From an uncultured Prevotella sp. (GTDB lineage Bacteria > Bacteroidota > Bacteroidia > Bacteroidales > Bacteroidaceae): a stretch of DNA of 37,622 bases. The position numbers and the translations under genes are program-made. This document shows, in pieces, positions 25,591 through 34,088 of this stretch. Positions within the stretch are counted from its first letter, which is position 1; each line of letters starts with the position of its first letter. The stretch lies in assembly GCA_934230685.1 (NCBI GenBank), contig CAKQFF010000004.1, forward strand, positions 1 to 37,622, read 5' to 3'. The notes under the pieces are model-generated. The model was not told the DNA's origin. It saw nothing but the letters and a program-made list of their open reading frames with translations, and did not search any database.

Positions 25591-26280
25591 TTAAAGAAGT
25601 TTCTTGGATTCCTTTGCCACGAAGTCTTTAAGATAGAATGGCACAAAATATGCCACATCCTCGTATTGCTCCCTGGCTATGCGACGCTCGGCAAGCGGAT
25701 ACATCCATTTTGCCAAAGGCTCAACGCCCTTTATAAGGCGCGCATTGGGATGATTGATTACTTCCATGCACTTCTCTGCTCCATTGCCGAAGAAATATAC
25801 GGGACCACGGTCGAGATATTCCTTGTATGTGTTCTCGTCGACTATGTCAGCCTGAATGCCACGCACCTCCTTTAAGGCACGGTCGTAGACGGCCGAGTAG
25901 ACTTCCATACGGCGCGCGTCGAGCATCGGGCAGAGCAATGCGCCCTCCTCCACTTCCTCGCGCAGCAATACGGGCACAGCCATAAGCTCAAGGGTTGGCA
26001 CGGAAATCAACTTAAGGTCTTGACCGAAACAAATGCCCTTGGCCATGGACACTCCGATGCGGAGTCCGGTGTAGGAACCAGGTCCCTGACTCACGGCTAC
26101 GGCATCAAGGGGTATGGCGTGGCTGTCGGCAAAGGACATGGCTTCGTCGACAAATGTTCCGAGATTCACGGCATGGTTAGGACCGTCATGATCTTCCTTG
26201 GAGAAAATGCAAGCACCATCCTGGCTGACGGCTACTGAGCACACATTGGTGCTCGTGTCAATATTCAAAATACACGACAT
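25591..26280 (-). CDS. tsaB: tRNA threonylcarbamoyladenosine biosynthesis protein TsaB
   Basis: TsaB is the non-catalytic partner of TsaD in making t6A37 of ANN-decoding tRNAs. The 229-residue protein shows the ASKHA-like N-terminal pattern ILNIDTSTNVCSVAVSQDG (4-22), the interface motif VSQGPGSYTGLRIGVSMAKG (about 63-82) and PMLDARRMEVYSAVYD (about 118-133). Like other TsaB proteins it lacks the metal-binding histidines of TsaD. It is the first gene of the minus-strand operon and has a strong promoter and a structured leader upstream. Confidence 0.93.
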   Translation of the reverse strand: MSCILNIDTSTNVCSVAVSQDGACIFSKEDHDGPNHAVNLGTFVDEAMSFADSHAIPLDAVAVSQGPGSYTGLRIGVSMAKGICFGQDLKLISVPTLELMAVPVLLREEVEEGALLCPMLDARRMEVYSAVYDRALKEVRGIQADIVDENTYKEYLDRGPVYFFGNGAEKCMEVINHPNARLIKGVEPLAKWMYPLAERRIAREQYEDVAYFVPFYLKDFVAKESKKLL

Positions 26281-26305
26281 GCTAAAAACAATTTTCTTTT
26301 TTCAT

Positions 26306-26376
26306 GAGACCCTACAACTCCTAACCACTGGACTTAATACTACAAAATTCCACTCCAATGACTAACAGTGGGTCTC
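26306..26376 (-). promoter_or_regulatory. Structured 5' leader of tsaB, closed by a 7-bp stem
   Basis: GAGACCC (26306-26312) and GGGTCTC (26370-26376) are perfect complements enclosing 57 bases. Inside, ACTG (26327-26330) can continue the pairing with CAGT (26366-26369), and a competing CCACT/AGTGG stem exists. The element lies between the promoter and the tsaB ATG, so it is in the mRNA leader. No known riboswitch class was recognised. Confidence 0.5.
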
Positions 26377-26379
26377 GCG

Positions 26380-26393
26380 TTACATATATGTAA
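26380..26393. promoter_or_regulatory. 14-bp perfect palindrome at the tsaB transcription start
   Basis: TTACATATATGTAA is its own reverse complement. It begins 3 bases after the tsaB -7 element, so it covers the expected start of transcription. This is where a repressor operator would sit. The identity of any binding protein is unknown. Confidence 0.5.
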
Positions 26394-26396
26394 GTG

Positions 26397-26427
26397 CAAA
26401 GTTAATGGAAATCAGCGGCAACACAAA
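26397..26427 (-). promoter_or_regulatory. Promoter of the tsaB-DUF4290-murA-rimM-dxr-rseP operon
   Basis: On the minus strand TTTG (26424-26427) and TAACTTTG (26397-26404) are 19 bp apart, a full consensus match. The leader to the tsaB ATG is about 110 nt. Confidence 0.78.
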
Positions 26428-26479
26428 ACGAAATCATCCATTTTTGACTCTTCAAGGCTTTATTTCGGAAAATAATAAG

Positions 26480-26487
26480 TATTTTTG
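26480..26487 (+). promoter_or_regulatory. -7 promoter element of yicC
   Basis: TATTTTTG matches TAnnTTTG and lies 49 bases before the ATG at 26537. A TTTA at about 26458 is the only -33 candidate. The element supports starting the protein at 26537 and not at the in-frame ATG at 26405 upstream of it. Confidence 0.5.
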
Positions 26488-26536
26488 CATTCTTATAAAA
26501 CAACACAACAGTAAAAATACATATAAACAACATAAT

Positions 26537-27412
26537 ATGATACTATCAATGACGGGCTACGGCAAATCGGTCGCAGTCTACAACGGAAAGAAAATCAATG
26601 TCGAGATAAAGTCGCTCAACAGCAAGAGTCTCGACCTGTCTACTCGTATCGCTCCGCTCTATCGCGAGAAGGAGATGGAAATTCGCCAAACCATTCAGCA
26701 GCGTCTGCTGAGAGGTAAGGTGGACTTTGCCATCTGGATTGAGAAGGACGCTGCTTCGGATGCCACTGTCATCAACGCGGCCCTCGCCGAGAACTACTGC
26801 CAGCAGATTAAGGCTATCGCACAGCGCTGCAACATACCTGAGCCGGAAGACTGGTTCCTAACGCTCATGCGAATGCCCGACGTTACTGCCAAGACCGAGG
26901 TGGAGACTCTCGACGACGAGGAGTGGAGCGTTGCTCGCGCTGCCGTAGACGAGGCTATCGACAAGCTTGTGGCATTCCGCACACAGGAGGGCGCAGCCTT
27001 GGAGAAGAAGTTCGGCGAGAAGGTGGACAACATCGAGCAACTGCTTCTTAGCATCGAGCCTTACGAGAAGGCGCGCGTGGAGAAGATTCGTGCACGCATA
27101 ATCGAGGGTCTCAAGTCGATTCCCGACGTAGAATACGACAAGAACCGACTGGAGCAGGAGCTTATCTACTATATCGAGAAGCTCGACATCAGCGAGGAGA
27201 AACAACGCCTTGCCAATCACCTGAAATACTTCCGCGAGACTATGCAGGAGGGTCATGGGCAGGGCAAGAAGCTTGGATTCATAGCCCAGGAAATGGGACG
27301 CGAAATCAATACTACCGGCTCAAAGAGCAACAACGCCGAGATGCAGAACATCGTGGTGAAGATGAAGGACGAGCTGGAGCAAATTAAGGAACAAGTGCTA
27401 AATGCGCTGTAA
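26537..27412 (+). CDS. YicC family endoribonuclease-like protein
   Basis: The 291-residue protein begins MILSMTGYGKSVAVYNGKKINVEIKSLNSKSLDLSTR, the YicC N-terminal signature. It ends with the DUF1732 part LGFIAQEMGREINTTGSKSNNAEMQNIVVKMKDELEQIKEQVLNAL, which contains the conserved NTTGSKSN patch. E. coli YicC has been reported as an endoribonuclease acting on small RNA; whether this holds here is inference. The start at 26537 removes 44 unconserved residues encoded upstream. gmk follows after a 216-bp repeat element, the common yicC-gmk order. Confidence 0.92.
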   Translation: MILSMTGYGKSVAVYNGKKINVEIKSLNSKSLDLSTRIAPLYREKEMEIRQTIQQRLLRGKVDFAIWIEKDAASDATVINAALAENYCQQIKAIAQRCNIPEPEDWFLTLMRMPDVTAKTEVETLDDEEWSVARAAVDEAIDKLVAFRTQEGAALEKKFGEKVDNIEQLLLSIEPYEKARVEKIRARIIEGLKSIPDVEYDKNRLEQELIYYIEKLDISEEKQRLANHLKYFRETMQEGHGQGKKLGFIAQEMGREINTTGSKSNNAEMQNIVVKMKDELEQIKEQVLNAL

Positions 27413-27413
27413 G

Positions 27414-27625
27414 AGTTTTGAATTTTGAGTTTTGAATATTGAATTATCGGCCATGCCGATTAGGAATTGTTCATTTAGGAATTTTGAATTAGAGACTAAA
27501 AAATATAAAACTCATAATTCAAAAAGCAGTCCAAATTCAAAACTCCAAACTCAAAATTCAAAACTCAAAACTCAAAATCGGCTCCGCCGACAATTCAAAA
27601 TTCAAAACTCAAAACTCAAAATTCT
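27414..27625. repeat. Inverted heptamer-repeat element with two mini-hairpins
   Basis: The gap between yicC and gmk is filled with 7-base units. The left part (27414-27446) runs GAGTTTT/GAATTTT, and the right part (about 27525-27577 and 27591-27625) runs the complementary ACTCAAA/ATTCAAA, so the ends can pair as a long imperfect stem. Each side carries a GC-rich mini-hairpin: TCGGC-cat-GCCGA (27447-27459) and TCGGC-tcc-GCCGA (27578-27590). The middle (about 27460-27525) also has AATTTTGAATT-type pieces. The element lies between co-directional genes and is probably transcribed. Repeats of this type appear to be dispersed intergenic elements. Confidence 0.8.
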
Positions 27626-27628
27626 AAA

Positions 27629-28195
27629 ATGGGTAAACTTATAATTTTCTCCGCTCCATCGGGCAGCGGCAAAAGCACAATCATCAACCGTCTGATGCAA
27701 CATCCTGAGTTGCATCTCGCATTCTCCATTTCATGCACAAGCCGTGCGCCGCGCGGCACCGAAAAGAATGGAGTGGAATATTTCTTCCTCTCGCCAGAGG
27801 AGTTCCGCGAGCGCATCAAGCGCGACGAATTCTTGGAATACGAGGAAGTGTACAAAGACCGTTTCTACGGCACATTAAAACAGCAGGTGGAGACTCAGGC
27901 TGAGCGTGGTGACAACGTTGTTTTCGACGTTGACGTGAAGGGCGGATGCAACATCAAGCAGTTCTATGGCTCACGCGCCCTTAGCATCTTCATTCAGCCG
28001 CCATCTGTTGAGGAGTTGCGCCGTCGTCTTACAGGTCGCGCCACAGATGCTCCTGAAGTGATAGAGCAGCGCATCGAACGTGCAGAGTTCGAACTGTCGC
28101 TGGCTCCAAAGTTCGACCGCGTAATTATAAACGACGACCTTGAAAAAGCGGTAGAGGAAACAATGAAGATTGTGAAAGAATTTATTGGTCTATGA
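27629..28195 (+). CDS. gmk: Guanylate kinase
   Basis: Gmk phosphorylates GMP to GDP. The 188-residue protein has the P-loop SAPSGSGKST (8-17) and the GMP-binding region ISCTSRAPRGTEKNGVEYFFLSPEEF (about 34-59). The latter includes the conserved R and Tyr residues, and VVFDVDVKGGCNIKQ holds the second acid cluster. FIQPPSVEELRRRLTGRATD forms the lid. It follows the heptamer-repeat element by 3 bases and overlaps nadD by 4 bp (ATGA). Confidence 0.96.
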   Translation: MGKLIIFSAPSGSGKSTIINRLMQHPELHLAFSISCTSRAPRGTEKNGVEYFFLSPEEFRERIKRDEFLEYEEVYKDRFYGTLKQQVETQAERGDNVVFDVDVKGGCNIKQFYGSRALSIFIQPPSVEELRRRLTGRATDAPEVIEQRIERAEFELSLAPKFDRVIINDDLEKAVEETMKIVKEFIGL

Positions 28196-28767
28196 CAAAT
28201 AAAATCAGGACCGGCATCTACGGCGGCTCCTTCAACCCCATACACAACGGCCACATAGCCATCGCAAGGGCAATGCTCGATTGCGGTGCTGTGGACGAGG
28301 TGTGGCTCATGGTGTCGCCGCAAAACCCCTTGAAGCAGTCGACCGACTTGCTCGACGAGCAAATGCGACTCGACATGACACGACGTGCCACAGCCGACAT
28401 CCCTGGCATAACGGCATGCGACTACGAGTTTCACATGCCTCGTCCATCATACATGTGGCACACTCTGCAAAATCTCTCGCACGAATATCCCGACCGCGAG
28501 TTCATTCTGCTCATAGGTGCCGATAACTGGCAGGTGTTCGATCGTTGGTATCATGCCGACGACATCATCGCCCACTACCCTATCCGCATATATCCGCGAC
28601 GTGGCTACGACATCGAAGCCTCAACGCTTCCGCATAACGTAGAGCTTGTGGACACGGGACTATACGACGTGAGCAGCACTATGGTGCGCGAGCGCATACA
28701 ACGGGGAGAGGATGTGAGCCAGCTTATTCCTGCAAGCATAATAGAAATGGCTAAGGTTTATAAATAA
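28192..28767 (+). CDS. nadD: Nicotinate-nucleotide adenylyltransferase
   Basis: NadD adenylates nicotinate mononucleotide in NAD synthesis. The 191-residue protein has the adenylyltransferase signature GIYGGSFNPIHNGH (8-21, with the HxGH-type H18 and H21), the LLIGADNW segment (about 109-116) and the C-terminal VSSTMVRERI, equivalent to the ISSTxIR motif. The start ATG overlaps the gmk stop as ATGA, so translation is likely coupled. nadK, the last NAD(P) step, is elsewhere in the window. Confidence 0.95.
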   Translation: MTNKIRTGIYGGSFNPIHNGHIAIARAMLDCGAVDEVWLMVSPQNPLKQSTDLLDEQMRLDMTRRATADIPGITACDYEFHMPRPSYMWHTLQNLSHEYPDREFILLIGADNWQVFDRWYHADDIIAHYPIRIYPRRGYDIEASTLPHNVELVDTGLYDVSSTMVRERIQRGEDVSQLIPASIIEMAKVYK

Positions 28768-28790
28768 CAACTAAGGTTTATACATAGCAA
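28751..28790. repeat. 20-bp tandem duplication across the nadD stop
   Basis: Bases 28751-28770 and 28771-28790 are direct copies with 18 of 20 identical bases, starting CTAAGGTTTATA. The first copy holds the last codons and TAA stop of nadD. The second lies just outside the gene, ahead of the terminator. Confidence 0.85.
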
Positions 28791-28845
28791 AAAAGGCAAA
28801 AGAAACAGTCTGCCACTTGTGTGACGACAGTTTCTTTTGCCTTTT
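28791..28845. terminator. Bidirectional terminator between nadD and rpsU
   Basis: Sixteen bases (28791-28806) pair perfectly with 28830-28845, with three more pairs beyond one mismatch. On the minus strand the stem is followed by six T, on the plus strand by TTTTAAG. It can end both the yicC-gmk-nadD transcript and the rpsU transcript. Confidence 0.85.
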
Positions 28846-29054
28846 AAGTTTTGTTGCCTCCGTACTTGCGACCTAATTCATGCAGAGGTTCGGTCTCCGG
28901 TGGGCTTAATATCGTTGAAATGATTATATGTCTAAGTGTATGTACACCTCCTGGTTCATCCGACCCGATGCGCATCGCTCCATGAAATCAAAGAGCAGAA
29001 GCGCATGGTCTGTTTAGTTGTTAATAACGCGTGCTAACGATTGGAAAACAAATA
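28846..29054 (-). other. 209-bp trailer between rpsU and its terminator
   Basis: No gene was recognised. Downstream of the rpsU stop, before the T-rich terminator, lies GC-balanced sequence with a 12-bp palindrome CGATGCGCATCG (minus sense), a GTGTA/TACAC stem and a GACC/GGTC pairing. The longest open frame here is about 27 codons and unlike known proteins. It would be a long structured 3' trailer or a small RNA. Confidence 0.4.
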
Positions 29055-29246
29055 TTATTCCTCGTTGGCGCGGAGCTGCTGTACATAGATAGCGTGCTCC
29101 ATCTTGAGTCTCTTCAGAACAGAAGGCTTGTTGTACTGCTGGCGTGCGCGCAACTCCTTAACAACACCTGTCTTTTCGAATTTTCTCTTGAACTTCTTGA
29201 GAGCTCTTTCGATGTTCTCACCATCTTTTACCGGTACAATAATCAT
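29055..29246 (-). CDS. rpsU: 30S ribosomal protein bS21
   Basis: The 63-residue protein MIIVPVKDGENIERALKKFKRKFEKTGVVKELRARQQYNKPSVLKRLKMEHAIYVQQ... is a typical bS21: very basic, helical, with the conserved IERALKKFKRK and the RxRxxYxKPS pattern. It binds the 30S platform near the anti-Shine-Dalgarno region. In Bacteroidota bS21 is linked to weak use of Shine-Dalgarno signals, which agrees with the starts in this window. It has its own consensus promoter. Confidence 0.96.
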   Translation of the reverse strand: MIIVPVKDGENIERALKKFKRKFEKTGVVKELRARQQYNKPSVLKRLKMEHAIYVQQLRANEE

Positions 29247-29322
29247 TTTTTTTCGTTTTGTTTAATTTGGTTATACAATAATATTGTTTGCGCTGGCTAC
29301 TCATTTTCGCCAAACGTGGGTG

Positions 29323-29353
29323 CAAAGTTACTGATTATTTGTGAATTAGCAAA
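29323..29353 (-). promoter_or_regulatory. Promoter of rpsU
   Basis: On the minus strand TTTG (29350-29353) and TAACTTTG (29323-29330) are 19 bp apart, an exact Bacteroidota consensus. The leader is about 70 nt and A-rich before the ATG. Confidence 0.8.
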
Positions 29354-29644
29354 GCTTTTGCGCTGTTTTCTGCAAATTTATCACTTATAGCAAGGCCTGT
29401 AACGAGTTCAAACAGGTTTTAAACAAGGCGGTCCGGCCCGCCACACTTATGTTCACACACCAGTGAAACTGCCGAGACCGCGAAATGAAAAAGTGATTTT
29501 AAACTTTTTCATGGGTTTGAAGAACATTTTTGTTGTAATGTCTGGCATGTCCTTGCTGTCCGACTTTTCAATAACGACGTAGCAAGATTGGGGGTTATGG
29601 TATTTCTTCGGGATTCATTCAAGATCCGTTCGGGATTAGCCATA

Positions 29645-29692
29645 TAAAAAAACGCTGCAAGTCAAACCATTTTAAAGTTTGCTTGCAGCGTT
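29645..29692 (-). terminator. Terminator of the rpoB-rpoC operon
   Basis: Bases 29651-29667 and 29677-29692 form a 16-bp stem with one bulged base. On the minus strand the stem runs into seven T. It lies 30 bp after the rpoC stop. Confidence 0.88.
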
Positions 29693-29722
29693 CTTTAATA
29701 TTATGTTTTTATCACTTCTTTA

Positions 29723-32700
29723 TTATTCTACCGAAGTTGTGTCGGTCTGGTTGGAATAGTCAGTCACATTGCGGCGGTTAGCCTGCATACGGTCATATTC
29801 CTCTTTAGAGCCAACGATTATCTTCTCCCACTGGCGCAGACCAGTACCTGCCGGGATGAGGTGACCAGAGATAACGTTCTCCTTCATACCCTCAAGGAAG
29901 TCGCTCTTACCACGGATAGCAGCCTCGTTGAGCACCTTTGTTGTCTCCTGGAACGAAGCAGCCGAGATAAAGCTCTTAGTCTGCAATGCGGCACGTGTGA
30001 TACCCTGGAGAATCTGAGTAGATGTTGCAGGAACGGTGTCACGCACCTGAACAAGGCGCAAGTCACGGCGCTTGAGGCTTGAGTTCTCGTCGCGCAGCTT
30101 GCGGGCAGAAACAATCTGACCAACCTTGAGCACATCGCTGTCACCTGCGTCGATGACATACTTCTTGCCCCATATACGGTCGTTCTCCTCAGCGAAGTCG
30201 AGCTTGTCAACCATCTCCTGCTCAAGGAATGTGGTATCGCCCGGCTCGTCGATGCGTACCTTACGCATCATCTGACGCACGATAATCTCGAAATGCTTGT
30301 CATTGATCTTCACACCCTGCAGACGGTAAACGTCCTGAACCTCATTCACGATGTACTCCTGAACGGCGGTAGGGCCCTTGATAGCGAGGATATCGCCCGG
30401 AGTGATAACACCGTCTGAAAGCGGAGTGCCCGCACGCACGGCGTCGTGCTCCTGAACAAGGATCTGCTTAGACAGAGATACAAGATACTTGCGCTGGTCG
30501 CCAGTCTTGGATGTAACGATGATCTCGCGGTTACCACGCTTAACCTTACCCATTGTCACCTCACCATCGATTTCTGAAACGACAGCTGGGTTGGACGGGT
30601 TGCGGGCCTCGAACAGCTCGGTAACTCGTGGAAGACCACCGGTGATATCGCCTGCAGAACCTGCAGCACGCGGAATCTTGACGAGTGTAGTACCTGTCTT
30701 GACGGTCTGACCGTCCTCGCAAACCACGTGACCACCCACTGGGAAGTTGTAGGTACCGATGATTTCGCCGTTCTTGTCGAGCACGTCGCAGGTAGGAACC
30801 TTCGACTTGTCCTTAGAGTCAGTGATAATCTTCTCGGTAAGACCAGTAGCCTCGTCGGTCTCTGCACGGTAGGTTACGCCCTCGATTACATCGTTGAAGC
30901 GCAATGTACCTGCATACTCTGTCACGATGACAGCGTTGAATGGGTCCCACTTGGCAATGAGGTCGCCCTTCTTCACGAGGTCGCCCTCCTTGAAGTAGAG
31001 TGAAGAACCGTAAGGCACGTTCTGTGTTGCGAGTGTGATGTCTGTGTGCGGATCGATGAAGTGAACCTCCGACAAACGGCTTACTACCATCTGGCAGTCG
31101 ATGTCCTTCTCGCCGTTGTTCTCAACGAACGGAACCACACGGATATCCTCGAAGTGGAGCTTACAGTCGTTCTTGACGGTGATAGATGCGTTGGCGGCTG
31201 CGTTACCAGCCACACCACCGGCGTGGAACGTACGGAGAGTAAGCTGAGTACCCGGCTCACCGATAGCCTGTGCAGCAATAACGCCCACGGCCTCGCCGAG
31301 CTGAACCATGCGCTGTGTGGCAAGGTTGCGGCCATAACACTTCATGCAGACTCCCTTCTTGCTCTCGCAAGTGAGCACAGAGCGAATCTCTACGCTCTCG
31401 ATTGGAGAGTCCTCGATTGCCTTGGCAATGGCGTCTGTGATTTCCTCGCCAGCATGAACGAGAAGCTCGCCGGTAGAAGGATGGATGATATCATGTACAG
31501 ATACACGACCAAGGATGCGCTCACCGAGTGAAGAGATAATCTCGTCACCGTTCTTGAGAGCGGTGCAAACGAGTCCGCGGAGTGTACCACAGTCTTCCTC
31601 TGAGATGATAACGTCGTGAGATACGTCAACCAATCGACGTGTAAGGTAACCGGCGTCGGCTGTCTTCATAGCGGTATCGGCAAGACCCTTACGGGCACCG
31701 TGCGAGGCGATGAAGTACTCGAGCACCGACATACCTTCCTTAAAGTTAGATATAATCGGGTTCTCAATGATCTGGTGTCCCTCGGCACCTGCCTTCATAG
31801 GCTTAGCCATAAGACCACGCATACCAGAGAGCTGCTTAATCTGGTCCTTAGAACCACGGGCTCCTGAATCAAGCATCATGAATACGGCGTTGAAACCCTG
31901 ATCGGCCTCGGTCATCTCCTTCATAAGGATGTTGGCGAGGTCGTTGTTCACGTGGGTCCAAGTGTCAATAACCTGGTTGTAACGCTCGTTCTCAGTGATG
32001 AAGCCCATGTTGTAGTTGTCCTCAATGGCACGTACCTCAGCCTGACCACGATCCACTATCTCCTTCTTTTCTGGCGGGATGATGATGTCGTCAAGGTTGA
32101 ACGAAAGACCTGCCACATAAGCCATGCGGTAACCGAGGTTCTTAATACCGTCGAGGAACTCGCAGGCACGTGCAAAACCTACAGCCTTGATTACGCTTGA
32201 GATGAGTCCGCGAAGTGTCTTCTTAGAGATTACGTCGTTGAAGAAGCCTACTTCCTCAGGAATAATCTGGTTTACGATGACACGACCAACGGTTGTCTCA
32301 ATCATGCGCTTCTGGAGCTTGCCGTCAACAAGGTCGTTTACAACCACCTTCACCAAAGCGTGGAGGTCGCACTTGCCCTCGTTGTTGGCGATAAGAGCCT
32401 CCTCGTCGCCATAGAAGGTTAGTCCCTCGCCCTTTGCGCCCGGACGAATCTTGGTGATATAGTAGAGACCAAGCACCATATCCTGCGAAGGTACTGTGAT
32501 AGGAGCACCGTTGGCAGGGTTAAGGATGTTGTGGCTCTGGAGCATCAATATCTGTGCCTCAAGCACTGCCTCGTTGCTCAATGGAAGGTGAACAGCCATC
32601 TGGTCACCGTCGAAGTCGGCGTTGAACGCAGTACATGCCAGTGGGTGGAGCTGGATAGCCTTGCCCTCGATAAGCTTAGGCTGGAATGCCTGGATACCGA

Positions 32701-34060
32701 GACGGTGAAGTGTCGGCGCACGGTTGAGCATTACTGGGTGACCCTTCATTACGTTCTCAAGGATATCCCAGATTACCGGCTCACGACGGTCAACAATCTT
32801 CTTGGCGCTCTTGACAGTCTTCACAATACCGCGCTCGATGAGCTTGCGGATGATGAACGGCTTGTAAAGCTCGGCTGCCATAAGCTTTGGCAGACCGCAC
32901 TCGCCCATCTTGAGCTCAGGACCTACAACGATTACCGAACGTGCAGAGTAGTCAACACGCTTACCGAGGAGGTTCTGACGGAAACGTCCCTGCTTACCCT
33001 TCAATGAGTCGGAGAGTGACTTGAGAGGACGGTTGGCGTCGCTCTTTACGGCACTCGACTTGCGAGAGTTGTCGAAGAGGCTGTCGACAGCCTCCTGCAA
33101 CATACGCTTCTCATTGCGGAGAATCACCTCAGGAGCCTTGATCTCTACGAGTCGCTTCAAACGGTTGTTACGGATGATAACACGACGGTAGAGGTCGTTG
33201 AGGTCTGATGTAGCGAAACGGCCACCATCCAGAGGTACGAGCGGACGGAGTTCTGGCGGGATGACAGGAATTATCTTCATGATCATCCACTCAGGACGGT
33301 TCACATCCTTAGAGCCACGGAATGCCTCTACCACCTGCAGACGCTTCAAAGCCTCTGTCTTGCGCTGCTGTGAAGAGTCGTTGTTGGCACGGTCGCGAAG
33401 CTCGTAAGAGAGTGAGTCGAGGTCGAGGTTGGCAAGGAGGTCATAGACAGCCTCGGCACCCATCTTGGCGATGAACTTGTTGGGGTCAGTGTCCTCAAGA
33501 TAGTCGTTCTCGGTGCCAAGCTTGTTGTCGATGATGTCCATATACTCCTCCTCAGAAAGGAGGTCGTACTTGTGCGAACCGTTGAGCTCCATGCCCTCAG
33601 AGTCGGTGCGACCCTGAAGAGCACCCGGCTGGATTACTACGTACTTCTCGTAGTAAATCACCTGGTCGAGCTTCTTGGTAGGCATACCAAGCAAATAGCC
33701 AATTTTGTTGGGCAGAGAGCGGAAGTACCAGATGTGGGCCACTGGCACCACAAGCTCGATGTGTCCGCTACGCTCGCGGCGAACCTTCTTCTCTGTTACC
33801 TCAACACCGCATCGGTCGCAGACAATGCCCTTATAGCGGATGCGCTTGTACTTGCCGCAGGCGCACTCGTAGTCGCGTGTCGGACCGAAGATGCGCTCAC
33901 AGAACAAACCGTCGCGCTCGGGCTTGTAAGTACGGTAGTTGATGGTCTCAGGCTTGGTCACCTCGCCAAACGAATTTTCCAGGATTTCCTCGGGAGAGGC
34001 AAGTCCAATGGTAATCTTCGTGAAATTATTCTTAACTTTTGTATCTTTCTTGAAAGCCAT
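29723..34060 (-). CDS. rpoC: DNA-directed RNA polymerase subunit beta'
   Basis: The 1445-residue protein is the catalytic beta' subunit. The N-terminal zinc ribbon uses C66, C68, C81 and C84 ([20 protein letters not shown]). The bridge to the active site includes [21 protein letters not shown] and [16 protein letters not shown]. The Mg-binding motif [15 protein letters not shown] is at about 480-494 (D482, D484, D486). Further on are the trigger-loop region [23 protein letters not shown] and the second zinc site C-x-C in [17 protein letters not shown], then [25 protein letters not shown]. The length fits Bacteroidota. It follows rpoB by 28 bp. Confidence 0.98.
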   Translation of the reverse strand: MAFKKDTKVKNNFTKITIGLASPEEILENSFGEVTKPETINYRTYKPERDGLFCERIFGPTRDYECACGKYKRIRYKGIVCDRCGVEVTEKKVRRERSGHIELVVPVAHIWYFRSLPNKIGYLLGMPTKKLDQVIYYEKYVVIQPGALQGRTDSEGMELNGSHKYDLLSEEEYMDIIDNKLGTENDYLEDTDPNKFIAKMGAEAVYDLLANLDLDSLSYELRDRANNDSSQQRKTEALKRLQVVEAFRGSKDVNRPEWMIMKIIPVIPPELRPLVPLDGGRFATSDLNDLYRRVIIRNNRLKRLVEIKAPEVILRNEKRMLQEAVDSLFDNSRKSSAVKSDANRPLKSLSDSLKGKQGRFRQNLLGKRVDYSARSVIVVGPELKMGECGLPKLMAAELYKPFIIRKLIERGIVKTVKSAKKIVDRREPVIWDILENVMKGHPVMLNRAPTLHRLGIQAFQPKLIEGKAIQLHPLACTAFNADFDGDQMAVHLPLSNEAVLEAQILMLQSHNILNPANGAPITVPSQDMVLGLYYITKIRPGAKGEGLTFYGDEEALIANNEGKCDLHALVKVVVNDLVDGKLQKRMIETTVGRVIVNQIIPEEVGFFNDVISKKTLRGLISSVIKAVGFARACEFLDGIKNLGYRMAYVAGLSFNLDDIIIPPEKKEIVDRGQAEVRAIEDNYNMGFITENERYNQVIDTWTHVNNDLANILMKEMTEADQGFNAVFMMLDSGARGSKDQIKQLSGMRGLMAKPMKAGAEGHQIIENPIISNFKEGMSVLEYFIASHGARKGLADTAMKTADAGYLTRRLVDVSHDVIISEEDCGTLRGLVCTALKNGDEIISSLGERILGRVSVHDIIHPSTGELLVHAGEEITDAIAKAIEDSPIESVEIRSVLTCESKKGVCMKCYGRNLATQRMVQLGEAVGVIAAQAIGEPGTQLTLRTFHAGGVAGNAAANASITVKNDCKLHFEDIRVVPFVENNGEKDIDCQMVVSRLSEVHFIDPHTDITLATQNVPYGSSLYFKEGDLVKKGDLIAKWDPFNAVIVTEYAGTLRFNDVIEGVTYRAETDEATGLTEKIITDSKDKSKVPTCDVLDKNGEIIGTYNFPVGGHVVCEDGQTVKTGTTLVKIPRAAGSAGDITGGLPRVTELFEARNPSNPAVVSEIDGEVTMGKVKRGNREIIVTSKTGDQRKYLVSLSKQILVQEHDAVRAGTPLSDGVITPGDILAIKGPTAVQEYIVNEVQDVYRLQGVKINDKHFEIIVRQMMRKVRIDEPGDTTFLEQEMVDKLDFAEENDRIWGKKYVIDAGDSDVLKVGQIVSARKLRDENSSLKRRDLRLVQVRDTVPATSTQILQGITRAALQTKSFISAASFQETTKVLNEAAIRGKSDFLEGMKENVISGHLIPAGTGLRQWEKIIVGSKEEYDRMQANRRNVTDYSNQTDTTSVE

Positions 34061-34088
34061 ATATTTCTATAGTTTAGGGATGTCGGGA

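Larger units (their letters stand above)
29247..29722. other. 476-bp gap between rpoC and rpsU
   Basis: The gap holds the rpsU promoter (29323-29353) and the rpoC terminator (29645-29692). Between them, about 290 bp have no recognised gene but contain a perfect 10-bp stem ATGAAAAAGT/ACTTTTTCAT (29485-29512), a GGCGG/CCGCC stem near 29429 and a direct repeat TTCGGGATT. A 31-codon minus-strand frame is present but has no start signals I trust. Confidence 0.6.

Noticed and set aside
26405-26536. 44-residue N-terminal extension of YicC
   Set aside because: The -7 element at 26480-26487 lies inside it and the family starts at MILSMTGYGK.
28918-29000. Short minus-strand frame ending MNQEVYIHLDI after rpsU
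   Set aside because: About 27 codons with no upstream start signal; chance length.
29456-29551. 31-codon minus-strand frame (MPDITTKMFF...) between rpoC and rpsU
   Set aside because: No promoter or start signal, overlaps the 10-bp hairpin, and resembles no known protein; kept only as unexplained DNA.
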